A stretch of DNA of 64,000 bases, from assembly GCF_902806455.1 (NCBI RefSeq), contig NZ_CADCWQ010000001.1:2542001-2606000 (forward strand), given 5' to 3'. The translations under genes were made by a program, and so were the position numbers. This document shows positions 35,367 through 43,489 of the stretch, piece by piece. The notes beneath the pieces are model-generated. The model saw nothing but the letters and a program-made list of their open reading frames with translations, did no database searches and was not told where the DNA came from. The first letter of the stretch is position 1; each line of letters starts with the position of its first letter. Origin of the DNA: Virgibacillus doumboii (GTDB taxonomy: Bacteria > Bacillota > Bacilli > Bacillales > Amphibacillaceae).

Positions 35367-35437
35367 GGATTTCCCTGTTTCGATAAAAAATAAGCCCATC
35401 TACAATATCATCAGGGCTTTTATTGCTGCAGAAGTAT

Positions 35438-35719
35438 TTATTTTTCACCAGGAAATAATATACCGAGGACTGTGATGTTATCTTGATTTTTTTCATAATA
35501 CACCCGAAATTTCCTAACAACGATTCGAGATATACCTTTATAGGTTCCAAATTCTTCCGTATAGGTTTCTACAACAAATTCATTTTTTAAAAATTCCTCA
35601 GTATCTAAAATCAATTTAAATATGAATTCCAGAGTCTCTTCTGATGTGAAATGTTCACTCCTAAACTGTAGAAGCTTTTCCCTTACAATTGGGAGCCAGA
35701 TTATATTTTGGGTACCCAC
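35438..35719 (-). CDS. ParE/RelE-like toxin
   Basis: 93 residues with the compact beta-rich C-terminus of ParE/RelE toxins (ISRIVVRKFRVYYEKNQDNITVLGILF). The GTG start overlaps the preceding gene's TAG by one base, so it is translationally coupled to an acidic partner, the usual toxin-antitoxin arrangement. Would inhibit gyrase or cleave mRNA if active; which one cannot be told. Confidence 0.7.
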   Translation of the reverse strand: MGTQNIIWLPIVREKLLQFRSEHFTSEETLEFIFKLILDTEEFLKNEFVVETYTEEFGTYKGISRIVVRKFRVYYEKNQDNITVLGILFPGEK

Positions 35720-35985
35720 TATTCGAAATCCTTTGCAGAAAGCGAATTTAATAACTCTGAAGTTGACATACCTTTTCCTTTTTTATATTCACTTTTGCTT
35801 TCCTCGATCATCTGTTTAAGTTGAGGATTTTTTTCTACATCGGATTTGATTGAATTCTCATCCTCTTCCTGTAGTACGAGGGTAAATTTTCCTTTTCCTG
35901 GGATAGAAAATTGAAAAACTGAATTATCACGATCCATATTTTCTATGCGATTCATAAGTTCTTCTGAGGATTCAATAAATCCCAT
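35719..35985 (-). CDS. Putative antitoxin partner
   Basis: 88 residues, acidic, with a C-terminal segment (MIEESKSEYKKGKGMSTSEL) typical of antitoxins that wrap a toxin. I start at ATG 35985, 4 nt after GGTGAT; a longer frame from 36018 has no ribosome binding site. Directly upstream of, and overlapping, the toxin-like gene. It lacks a recognised DNA-binding motif. Confidence 0.65.
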   Translation of the reverse strand: MGFIESSEELMNRIENMDRDNSVFQFSIPGKGKFTLVLQEEDENSIKSDVEKNPQLKQMIEESKSEYKKGKGMSTSELLNSLSAKDFE

Positions 35986-36073
35986 AAAATCACCGCCAGT
36001 TTGTATTTTCTTTATCATAACACAATATACGTTTCCTGTATTTTAGAAGCTCACTCCGGCTGCTTAAGCAAAG

Positions 36074-36115
36074 GATCTACTTCTGCAATCGCGCCCTATA
36101 AAGGAACAAGCAACA
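36074..36115 (+). repeat. GCGCCC-type cassette element 10
   Basis: GATCTACTTCTGCAATC, GCGCCC (36091-36096), TATAAAGGAACAAGC, ending about 15 bp before the stop of the GNAT gene. Confidence 0.6.
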
Positions 36116-36129
36116 TGGATTGGATTTCT

Positions 36130-36603
36130 TTAGTTAAGGGTAAGAACAAACTCTTCAACATCTTTACCACGCGCATTTGAATACCCGATGTCTTCACCCG
36201 AAAGTGTGAAGCCACATCTTTTTAAAACCTTAAGGGATCCTTCATTGTCTTTCGCGGCACGAGCATATAGTGGACGAATTGTAACCTGTTTTAGAAATTC
36301 TCGTAATGCATTGGTTGCAATTCCCCTGCCCCAATATTCCCTTCCAATCCAATAGGTTACTTCTGGATCTCCGAACTGCTCGAAATGTGCAACATGTCCA
36401 ACTACGATGTTTTCAACAATGATCGTTTGGTTAATAATATCCCTATTCGTAAGTATTTTGTTCCAATGTTCAACGAAGCCATCCCAATCATTAGGATCCT
36501 TGCTTGTAAAGGCAGCCATTTGGTTTGCTTCACTGTCCTGCTGATGCTTAAAAAAAATAGGAAGGTCATCCTCAATCACATTCCGAAGCACTAAATTGCT
36601 CAT
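36130..36603 (-). CDS. GNAT acetyltransferase
   Basis: 157 residues, GNAT fold of the RimJ/RimL type: GHVAHFEQFGDPEVTYWIGREYWGRGIATNAL carries the acetyl-CoA pyrophosphate loop (GRGIAT, about 92-97), and ARAAKDNEGSLKVLKRCGF the second conserved helix. Transfers acetyl from acetyl-CoA to an amine; substrate unknown. ATG follows GAGGAGGAG. Small single-gene unit between two cassette elements. Confidence 0.88.
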   Translation of the reverse strand: MSNLVLRNVIEDDLPIFFKHQQDSEANQMAAFTSKDPNDWDGFVEHWNKILTNRDIINQTIIVENIVVGHVAHFEQFGDPEVTYWIGREYWGRGIATNALREFLKQVTIRPLYARAAKDNEGSLKVLKRCGFTLSGEDIGYSNARGKDVEEFVLTLN

Positions 36604-36699
36604 TAAACTCCTCCTCTGTCGTTTACTTTATTTTAGCGAACGCATATTCCTGTGGCAAAATATTTTTATCGTGTCAAACCACCTTGATATGCTACTAAT

Positions 36700-36742
36700 A
36701 ATTCATTTCCTTCTTCAATTAAATGGCCCTATTCGGGAACTA
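36700..36742 (+). repeat. GCGCCC-type cassette element 11
   Basis: TTCATTTCCTTCTTCAATTA, AAT, GGCCC (36725-36729), TATTCGGGAACTATTTT, directly before the stop of the next toxin-like gene. Confidence 0.5.
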
Positions 36743-37087
36743 TTTTTTTCGCTTCTGCTTTGAACGTGCGGGCAAAATATTAATGACATCAATCTCGTAA
36801 TCTTTTTCATAAACTGCATAAAAAATCAAATAATTTAACATTCGGTGACGGCTTTTTCCGTATGTAAGACAACGCAAACCTTCAAAAGGTCCCTGCTCAA
36901 CCATCTTTCCGGCATATGGAAAAGAAGATAACAGTCGATCGATTTCATCAATCATGTTATCTTCTTTAGTAAACCACCATTCAAGCACATCTTCTCCTTG
37001 CTCCGAAAAGAAGGCTTGGATTTGATCCAAGCTCTTGTTAAACTCTTCTGTAAAATAAACCGAGAACTTCCGGTTATCTTCTGTCAT
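36740..37087 (-). CDS. RelE/ParE-like toxin, second pair
   Basis: 115 residues with a RelE/ParE-type layout: N-terminal helical hairpin (FNKSLDQIQAFF), a core with FPYAGKMVEQGPFEGLRCL and a C-terminal strand pair ending in a basic tail (PARSKQKRKK). Its ATG overlaps the upstream gene by 14 bp and follows AAAGGAG. Activity is inferred only from fold and arrangement. Confidence 0.7.
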   Translation of the reverse strand: MTEDNRKFSVYFTEEFNKSLDQIQAFFSEQGEDVLEWWFTKEDNMIDEIDRLLSSFPYAGKMVEQGPFEGLRCLTYGKSRHRMLNYLIFYAVYEKDYEIDVINILPARSKQKRKK

Positions 37088-37337
37088 GCCGTGACTCCTT
37101 TAACTGTTCTGCGGTATAGCGTCTCATATCCGGATTGTCAAGAAAACGTTGCAGTGATTTCTTTAATTCCGGGTACTCTTCAATTTCCTGTGTCAAATTA
37201 TCGGGTTCTTCATCCAAAGAAGGTGTATCATGTGCCTCTAAAGAGATTAGTTTTCCGTCGACAACAAACATCGCTGAATTTTGATCATTCATGGCATTTG
37301 CTAGTTCTTCCTTCGCATTTTTGCTTAACGGTCTCAT
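37074..37337 (-). CDS. Putative antitoxin, second pair
   Basis: 87 residues, acidic middle (DTPSLDEEPDNLTQEIEEYP), ending in RRYTAEQLKESRHDRR. Overlaps the toxin-like gene by 14 bp. ATG follows GAGGTGA. No DNA-binding motif is obvious; the pair resembles small addiction modules that stabilise cassette arrays in other systems. Confidence 0.65.
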   Translation of the reverse strand: MRPLSKNAKEELANAMNDQNSAMFVVDGKLISLEAHDTPSLDEEPDNLTQEIEEYPELKKSLQRFLDNPDMRRYTAEQLKESRHDRR

Positions 37338-37501
37338 TATCGATCACCTCAAAAGTTACGTTTGTTATTTCCTTCTATTATAACACAGTAATGAGATTCC
37401 GGAACATCATTGCATCATTTAAACTAGGAAGATAAAAGTTTTTGAACACTCTTGCCATACATGAATATATGCGTTTTTCCCTTTGAAAAATTTGTATTCC
37501 T

Positions 37502-38344
37502 TTAAAAATATTTGCTGTAGAAATCATGTCTTAATTTCCCGCTGAGATGAGCATAAATCCTGGTTGTTTCACTCTTTTCATGACCAAGAAGGCTTTGAAT
37601 CACTTCAAGAGGAGCGCCGTTGTCTACCATGTGTGTAGCATAACTGTGACGTAATTGGTGGAGGTGAATCGTTTGTTTGATTCCAGCACGATTAGAGATA
37701 CGTTTAATAATGTATCTCAAAGTATCTACACTCATACGTCTTATGGGTTTACGCTCTGTGACAAATAAACAGGGTTCGTCATCCTCACGTTCATCTAAAT
37801 ACCTTTTTAACCAAATTGCACAGCGTATATTAAAGTAAACTTCCCTTTCCTTATCACCTTTACCATGTACTATTACTGAGTTTCCTGCGAAATTAATATC
37901 GTCTCGGTTTAATTTCGCAACTTCTCCAATCCGGCAGCCAGTCGAATAAAAAAATTCAAACAAAGCATTCTCCATCGGTGTATGACATCCTTCTCGGAGA
38001 TGTTCAATTTCATGTTCGGAAAGAAACTTTGGAATTCGCTTACCTAACTTAGGCTCTTTTAATTTTGCAGCCGGATTTTTTAAGATAAAACCTTCCTCAT
38101 GTGTCCATTTAAACAGCGACTTAATAAATCGTACTCGATGACCCAAACTAGATGGCTTTAAATGTCCCCCAGCTTCTCCCAAGTATTGTTTTAGATTTTC
38201 CGTAGTAATATCACTCATTCTGATATCTCCGAAATAACGCTGTAAAAGATCACGTTGAAAGCCATACATCTTCAAAGTAAGAGGAGAATAACCTTCAATT
38301 CTCTTATCAGACTGGTACTTTTCCCATGCTTCTGACAGCAACAT
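37502..38344 (-). CDS. Tyrosine recombinase (XerC/D-like)
   Basis: 280 residues: SAM-like core-binding domain (about 1-88) and a catalytic domain with all residues: R138 (GCRIGE), K162/K165 (GKGDKE), H229-x-x-R232 (HQLR), H255 (LLGHEK) and nucleophile Y264 (RIYAH). Apparently active. It is too short to be a large phage integrase and lies outside dif-associated context, amid an island of single-gene units with repeated structured elements, so it is the best candidate for moving them. ATG follows GGGAGTG. Confidence 0.92.
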   Translation of the reverse strand: MLLSEAWEKYQSDKRIEGYSPLTLKMYGFQRDLLQRYFGDIRMSDITTENLKQYLGEAGGHLKPSSLGHRVRFIKSLFKWTHEEGFILKNPAAKLKEPKLGKRIPKFLSEHEIEHLREGCHTPMENALFEFFYSTGCRIGEVAKLNRDDINFAGNSVIVHGKGDKEREVYFNIRCAIWLKRYLDEREDDEPCLFVTERKPIRRMSVDTLRYIIKRISNRAGIKQTIHLHQLRHSYATHMVDNGAPLEVIQSLLGHEKSETTRIYAHLSGKLRHDFYSKYF

Positions 38345-38526
38345 ATATTCACACTCCCATACTATGAATCAATTAATTTGATTCTAGTATGGTCATTGCG
38401 TGCAACCTTTATTCAACAATCGAAATGTATAACAAAATAAAAGCCTTAAGTAATAACGAAATTCTCTGTTCAGGACAGTGGACTTAACAATAGCTTGCAT
38501 TTTTAAAACAGCATGCAAATTTTATT

Positions 38527-38862
38527 CTATTTTATACCGCGCTCGGCTTCTATTTCCTTACTTAACTCAGGAAATTGTTTCTTAAACGATTTTACCATTT
38601 TTGCTGTTTTACCAAAGGTGTATTTTTTGACTTCATCATAGGGAATCCATATTTCTCTATCCCTAATCTGTTCATATAGAGATGAAATAACTGTATCACG
38701 ATGGTGTGGAGGAAGTTTTCTTGTTGTACGTATTTCCTTCATTTTTTTGTGATAAAGATTATAAAGCTCAGGAACGATCCAATTCTTTTGACTCTCTTTC
38801 AATTGTGAAAAGCGTTTGTTTGTTTGAAGAAGTTTCCCATTTACCTTTATATGATTTTTCAT
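38527..38862 (-). CDS. Basic protein of unknown function beside the recombinase
   Basis: 111 residues, basic and helical (KSFKKQFPELSKEIEAERG, KMKEIRTTRKLPPHHRDTV). I start at ATG 38862 behind GGAAGG; a TTG one codon earlier is too close. No recognised domain. It lies 182 bp upstream of the recombinase gene on the same strand and could be an accessory DNA-binding protein; that is inference from context only. Confidence 0.6.
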   Translation of the reverse strand: MKNHIKVNGKLLQTNKRFSQLKESQKNWIVPELYNLYHKKMKEIRTTRKLPPHHRDTVISSLYEQIRDREIWIPYDEVKKYTFGKTAKMVKSFKKQFPELSKEIEAERGIK

Positions 38863-38944
38863 CAAGAACCTTCCTTTAAATCTTAGCTCATAATTTTTAC
38901 TTAATTACTATTGTCTCACTTTACTAGAAAGAGAAAAAGACTCT

Positions 38945-38985
38945 CCACTTATTACATAAAAGCGCCCTTTAATTGAAGATTGTTC
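38945..38985 (+). repeat. GCGCCC-type cassette element 12
   Basis: TCCACTTATTACATAAAA, GCGCCC (38962-38967), TTTAATTGAAGATTG. Confidence 0.55.
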
Positions 38986-39104
38986 AACATACTCGAAGCT
39001 ATAGACTTGGTTATGATATGACTTATTGATCTATTCTAGTCTGTATAAAAACCACATTTAAGTAAATAATAACCCTACCTTATCATACTCAAGGAGGTTA
39101 CATA

Positions 39105-40124
39105 ATGAATGAAGGGAACATTCACCTAACATCTGCAGAAATTGGTTCACTTTGGACTGGGTATATGCAGGATAGTATGTCAAAATGTGTCTTAAGTTTT
39201 ATGTTAAAACATATTGAGGATCAAGATATAAAACCCGCTATTCAGTATGCTTATGATCTTTCATCCAATCATCTAGAACAGTTACTCACCATTTTTGAAA
39301 AGGAAAATTACGCCGTTCCAAACGGGTTTACCGAACAAGATGTAAACATAAATGCTCCGTGGCTTTTTACGGATACATTTTGTTTAACGTATGTCAATCA
39401 CATGGCAAAAGTCGGAATGATAGCATACAGCGGATTTGTCTCTATGAGTACCAGAGAAGATATGCGAAATTATTTTATACTAGCATTAAACGAAACAGCT
39501 ACGCTTTATAATCAAACAAGCGAAATTGCTCTTTCAAAAGGAATTAATGCCAGGCATCCTTATATTGAGGTTCCGAAAGAAACGGATTATGTGGACAGTA
39601 AAAAATATTTTAGTGGCTTAAATCCCTTTAGTGACAAGCGTCCACTAAACGCCGTTGAAATTTCCCATATATATATGAATATACTAACAAACGTAGTCGG
39701 GGTGAAATTATGCCTTGCCTTTGCGCAAACTTCGCCATCCAAAGATGTACAAGATTTTATGTTGCGAGGAAAAGAGATCTCGCAAAAACATATTAAGATT
39801 TTTGTTGATACACTTATGAAAGATGATATTGATGCTCCGCAGGTACCTGATACAGCTGTAAGTGATTCAACAACTCAAGCATTTTCAGATAAATTATTGA
39901 TGTATCATATGTCACTTATAAGTGCATCAGGAATCGGAAACTATGCTACTGCTGCCGCCGCCAGTCAACGAAGCGATTTAATGATCAATTATGAACGGTT
40001 ATCGTTAGAAGTTTCCCGACTTGCCAAAAGCGGAGCCGATATTATGATTAAAAACGAATGGTTAGAACAACCGCCTGGAATAAAAGATCGTAAAAAATTA
40101 GCGAAGAACAAACAAAAAGGCTGA
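39105..40124 (+). CDS. DUF3231 family protein
   Basis: 339 residues made of two similar helical halves (about 1-165 and 175-330), each with a ferritin-like four-helix pattern; matches DUF3231. Both halves start with a comparable stretch (LTSAEIGSLWTGYM and LNAVEISHIYMNIL). Soluble, function unknown; several DUF3231 proteins are spore or stress associated. ATG follows AGGAGGT. First of three rightward genes at the right end of the island. Confidence 0.85.
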   Translation: MNEGNIHLTSAEIGSLWTGYMQDSMSKCVLSFMLKHIEDQDIKPAIQYAYDLSSNHLEQLLTIFEKENYAVPNGFTEQDVNINAPWLFTDTFCLTYVNHMAKVGMIAYSGFVSMSTREDMRNYFILALNETATLYNQTSEIALSKGINARHPYIEVPKETDYVDSKKYFSGLNPFSDKRPLNAVEISHIYMNILTNVVGVKLCLAFAQTSPSKDVQDFMLRGKEISQKHIKIFVDTLMKDDIDAPQVPDTAVSDSTTQAFSDKLLMYHMSLISASGIGNYATAAAASQRSDLMINYERLSLEVSRLAKSGADIMIKNEWLEQPPGIKDRKKLAKNKQKG

Positions 40125-40198
40125 CCTTAACAAAGTTAGCCTTTTTAATTATTCAGTAAAACAATTATGATAATACAAATAAAAAGGAATTAACAACC

Positions 40199-40714
40199 AT
40201 GCACGTGGCTATTACAATTTGGGCTATTATCGCCTCATGGCGATGGTGGGATCGGGAACACTTCCACAAGTGCCATACAACAATACTGTACATGTCATTA
40301 TTGAATTTATTATATATTTTTTTGACTAGTGGTTATATATTGTGGAAGATTCAGCCTGACCTTGGACTTCCTTTCCCCATCGTCAGTATGCTGTATACGT
40401 TTATTATTTTCCCTTGCACAGTGATTTTATATTTGTCCCGTTATCCGAAGTCTGTTAAAGGCCAGATCCTTCACAACATAAAATGGATTATGATTTACAT
40501 AGTAATAGAATGTCTGGGTAGTTTATTTGGTCGTATTATTTATGATCATAACTGGCATTTAGGATGGTCACTTTTGTTTGTCCTAACCATGTTTCCTATG
40601 TTGCGTCTACATTATAAAAAGCCTCTACTTGCCTATTTTTTATCCATTTTATTTATTGCTTTTATACTTTATAAATTTGAAGTTCCTTGGAAAGTTCCAA
40701 TGAAGGATCGTTAA
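40199..40714 (+). CDS. CBO0543 family membrane protein
   Basis: 171 residues, five membrane segments, with WRWWDREHF near the N-terminus and a KPLL-YF tail, matching CBO0543-type proteins of Bacillota. Function unknown. ATG follows AAGGAATT. It ends one base before the frame of the next, related gene. Confidence 0.78.
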   Translation: MHVAITIWAIIASWRWWDREHFHKCHTTILYMSLLNLLYIFLTSGYILWKIQPDLGLPFPIVSMLYTFIIFPCTVILYLSRYPKSVKGQILHNIKWIMIYIVIECLGSLFGRIIYDHNWHLGWSLLFVLTMFPMLRLHYKKPLLAYFLSILFIAFILYKFEVPWKVPMKDR

Positions 40715-40736
40715 TATGTTGGGGGTGCAATTTTTT

Positions 40737-41219
40737 ATGACTATGGAGCAAATTATTTTAGTACTGGCGTGGGTAATCTCTATCTCTATTCTTTTAATAT
40801 TTATTCCAAAAGATAAAATTCGCAATGCCATAGTAGCATTCCAATTTAAGCAGGTATTAACATGGTTGTTTGGTCTTGCTGTTGTTCAGATGAGGATGAT
40901 TGAATATCCTGTCAGGTTGTTTGATTATGCAAGCAGGGCAAGTTTCACCTTTGAATTTCTTGCATACCCTGCAATTTGTGCCATTTTTAATGTTCACTAT
41001 CCAGAGGGAAAAAGTAAAATAGCTCAATTTGGTTACTATGCTCTTTATACTTCAGTCATTACAGTTACTGAGGTAATACTTGAAAGATATACTAATTTAA
41101 TTGTGTATATCCATTGGTCTTGGTACTGGACTTGGATAACATTATTTACAACATTCTTTTTGTCACATTTATTTTATAAATGGTTCTTTAGGAAAATAAA
41201 CACTGGACATACCAAATAA
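40737..41219 (+). CDS. CBO0543 family membrane protein, tandem paralog
   Basis: 160 residues, five membrane segments, similar in layout to the preceding protein (LIVYIHWSWYWTWI towards the end). I start at ATG 40737, behind GGGGGTG, which gives the family-like start MTMEQIILVLAW; ATG 40716 is possible. Function unknown. Probably cotranscribed with the first paralog. Confidence 0.75.
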   Translation: MTMEQIILVLAWVISISILLIFIPKDKIRNAIVAFQFKQVLTWLFGLAVVQMRMIEYPVRLFDYASRASFTFEFLAYPAICAIFNVHYPEGKSKIAQFGYYALYTSVITVTEVILERYTNLIVYIHWSWYWTWITLFTTFFLSHLFYKWFFRKINTGHTK

Positions 41220-41329
41220 ATAGAGGGACTACAGCTGTTAATTTTGTGTAGTGTAAAGTTCCATAAAAAACAAAGGGCAGAAAAATGCTACCTAATACTA
41301 CCTTCTGTTTCGTTGATAGAAACTGATTA

Positions 41330-41375
41330 CGGTTCTTTATTTGTTCCGCAATATGGCCCGTTTGTTGTATAGTCA
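41330..41375 (+). repeat. GCGCCC-type cassette element 13
   Basis: ACGGTTCTTTATTTGTTCCG, CAATAT, GGCCC (41355-41359), GTTTGTTGTATAG. Its ends match element 9 (ACGGTT... CCCGTTTGTT). Confidence 0.55.
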
Positions 41376-41535
41376 GTTACCTTATTTTTACCATAAAGAG
41401 ACCCCTTGGACAATAGGGATCCAAAGGGGTAAAACTTCGCATTTTTTATTAACGTCACGAGCTTATTTTATTGGTGCGAAAATAGAGTGAAAAGATATAC
41501 CATTAAAATCAGCAACTGAAAAAGCGAGGTTCCTG

Positions 41536-41600
41536 CTTAGAAGTTCAAGCTAGGCAGTGAGGTGCGAGCTGAAGCAAGCTCGGCACAAGACCTTAGGATG
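41536..41600 (+). repeat. Dispersed repeat at the right island edge
   Basis: AGAAGTTCAAGCTAG, GAGGTGCGAGCTGAAG and GCTCGGCAC match, in inverse orientation, the stretch 46217-46278. Confidence 0.6.
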
Positions 41601-41802
41601 CGGCAGGAAGCATTACTAAATAGTGATAGCAAAATTTCCCTTAGAGATTATGTCGCATTTATTTCTGTTATGCCAAAAGAACAAATCTTTTCGGTAAAAT
41701 ATATACCACAAGCTTATAATTCATTTAAAGGTGCACAAAAACATTCCGTTTTTTTGTGCATCTTTACCATTTACGGGCTGTCCGCTGATTAGCTACACTT
41801 AT

Positions 41803-41819
41803 ACTATAAAACGTTTACA
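41803..41819. promoter_or_regulatory. Cre-like site before msmX
   Basis: TATAAAACGTTTACA resembles a catabolite-responsive element but deviates at two positions of the left half. CcpA control would suit a sugar ATPase. Weak. Confidence 0.3.
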
Positions 41820-41838
41820 TAAATGGGGGAGAAAATTA

Positions 41839-42936
41839 ATGGCAGAATTACGACTGGAAAAAGTACAGAAATCGTATGATAAAAAAGTGGTTGCAGTAGA
41901 TGATTTTAATCTGGACATTAAGGATAAAGAATTTATTGTTTTCGTCGGGCCATCAGGCTGCGGAAAATCCACTACTTTACGGATGATCGCCGGTTTGGAG
42001 GAAATTACTGGCGGGGAACTTTATATTGATGACAAGAAAATGAATGATATTGCACCAAAAGACCGTGACATTGCGATGGTTTTCCAAAATTACGCATTGT
42101 ACCCACACATGAATGTTTACGATAACATGGCATTCGGACTAAAACTTCGTAAATTTAAAAAAGATGAAATTGATAAGCGCGTAAAAAACGCGGCCAATAT
42201 TTTAGGTCTTGAAGCATATTTGGATCGTAAACCAAAAGCATTGTCAGGCGGGCAGCGTCAGCGTGTAGCATTGGGTCGGGCAATAGTCCGTGATGCAAAA
42301 GTGTTCTTAATGGATGAGCCATTATCCAACCTGGATGCAAAATTACGTGTTCAAATGCGTGCAGAAATTCAAAAACTTCATCAGCGCCTTCAAACAACTA
42401 CGATTTATGTTACACACGACCAAACAGAAGCAATGACAATGGCGACACGTCTGGTTGTTATGAAAGATGGAATTATCCAGCAGGTGGGTGCACCCAAGGA
42501 AGTTTATGACGAACCGGAAAATGTATTCGTTGGTGGTTTTATTGGGTCACCGTCTATGAACTTTGTTACTGGAACATTGAAGGATGGAAATTTTGTAACG
42601 GGAGATACGAAGATAAAAATTCCTGAAGGCAAAATGAAAGTTTTACGTGAACAAGGATATGTGGATAAGAACATTGTACTGGGCATTCGCCCGGAAGATA
42701 TTCATGATGAACCTGTATTTATTGATTCAACACCGGATACAAAGATTGCAGCAAATATTGAAGTTGCAGAATTAATGGGAGCCGAATCATATCTTTATTC
42801 CAAAGTGGAGGATCAGGACTTTGTCGCACGGGTTGACTCACGTTCAGACATTACCGGCGGCGAACAAATTGATTTAGCCTTTGACATGAACAAGGCACAT
42901 TTCTTTGATGGGGAGACAGAACAACGAATAAAATAA
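41839..42936 (+). CDS. msmX: Multi-sugar ABC transporter ATPase MsmX/UgpC
   Basis: 365 residues from ATG 41839, behind GGGGGAG; a longer frame from 41731 runs through non-coding sequence. Walker [10 protein letters not shown] (37-45), signature LSGGQRQR, Walker B VFLMDEP, and a C-terminal MalK-type OB domain (about 235-365). MsmX energises several carbohydrate importers in Bacillus, so no permease needs to be adjacent, and none is. Followed by a terminator shared with the SASP gene. Confidence 0.95.
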   Translation: MAELRLEKVQKSYDKKVVAVDDFNLDIKDKEFIVFVGPSGCGKSTTLRMIAGLEEITGGELYIDDKKMNDIAPKDRDIAMVFQNYALYPHMNVYDNMAFGLKLRKFKKDEIDKRVKNAANILGLEAYLDRKPKALSGGQRQRVALGRAIVRDAKVFLMDEPLSNLDAKLRVQMRAEIQKLHQRLQTTTIYVTHDQTEAMTMATRLVVMKDGIIQQVGAPKEVYDEPENVFVGGFIGSPSMNFVTGTLKDGNFVTGDTKIKIPEGKMKVLREQGYVDKNIVLGIRPEDIHDEPVFIDSTPDTKIAANIEVAELMGAESYLYSKVEDQDFVARVDSRSDITGGEQIDLAFDMNKAHFFDGETEQRIK

Positions 42937-42995
42937 TTTAAACTGCATATTTTTCTAGCAAATGTAAAAAATACCATCAGTGGTATATATAAATA

Positions 42996-43020
42996 GAGGG
43001 AAGTCTTAAAGACTTCCCTC
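42996..43020. terminator. Bidirectional terminator between msmX and the SASP gene
   Basis: A perfect GAGGGAAGTC / GACTTCCCTC stem with AT-rich flanks. Confidence 0.8.
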
Positions 43021-43057
43021 TAAACTATGAAGGGTTTTCCCCTCTTGAGGCCATGGG

Positions 43058-43267
43058 TTATTTAGGTTGTCCACCAAACTGCTGTTGTGCAGATTGTACA
43101 AGACGCTTCGTGATTTCACCACCGACAGAGCCGTTTGCACGGGAAGTAGTGTCAGCGCCAAGGTTAACACCAAATTCTGATGCAATTTCAATTTTCATTT
43201 GATCCAATGCTTGTTGTGCACCAGGAACTACTAATTGGTTTGAGTTGCCTGAGTTGTTATTAGCCAT
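43058..43267 (-). CDS. Small acid-soluble spore protein, alpha/beta type
   Basis: 69 residues from ATG 43267 behind GGAGGTGA. Contains both SASP signatures: [16 protein letters not shown] with the germination protease site (EIASEF) and [18 protein letters not shown]. Coats and protects DNA in the dormant spore and is degraded by GPR on germination. Direct evidence that the host sporulates. Presumably expressed in the forespore under sigma-G. Confidence 0.97.
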   Translation of the reverse strand: MANNNSGNSNQLVVPGAQQALDQMKIEIASEFGVNLGADTTSRANGSVGGEITKRLVQSAQQQFGGQPK

Positions 43268-43443
43268 GTTATCACCTCCTGTACCCATATTGTTAGCAGA
43301 ACTGTAAAACTTATCACGAATTATAGTTGGTAATTGTTGCTTAAAAATCCAGAAGGTGATAACAACTGTCGATTTGGTTCATCGGCAGATTTGCAAGGGT
43401 ATCGGCGAGTCGATGTTAATCAAGCAACCTTCCTGCGAACCCT

Positions 43444-43483
43444 AAAAAAAGCCCATTACAACGCGGTAATGAGCTTTTTTTGT
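43444..43483 (-). terminator. fumC terminator
   Basis: AGCTCATTAC / GTAATGGGCT stem followed by TTTTTTT on the minus strand. Confidence 0.9.
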
Positions 43484-43489
43484 AAGTTC

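Larger units (their letters stand above)
41220..41838. other. Right edge of the island and msmX upstream region
   Basis: 619 bp without a gene. Contains cassette element 13, a GGACCCC-type hairpin (ACCCCTTGGA 41401 / TCCAAAGGGGT 41420), a dispersed repeat (41536-41600) and the msmX promoter region. Confidence 0.5.

Noticed and set aside
37502..38344. Prophage integrase
   Set aside because: No phage structural, replication or lysis genes occur nearby, and the protein is a compact XerC/D-like enzyme.
27118..41375. GCGCCC elements as ordinary terminators
   Set aside because: They lack T-tracts, have the same orientation regardless of gene strand (also beside rightward genes 39105-41219), and genuine terminators here look different.
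41562..41792. Rightward frame of 76 codons before msmX
   Set aside because: It covers a dispersed repeat and the msmX promoter region; no Shine-Dalgarno or domain.
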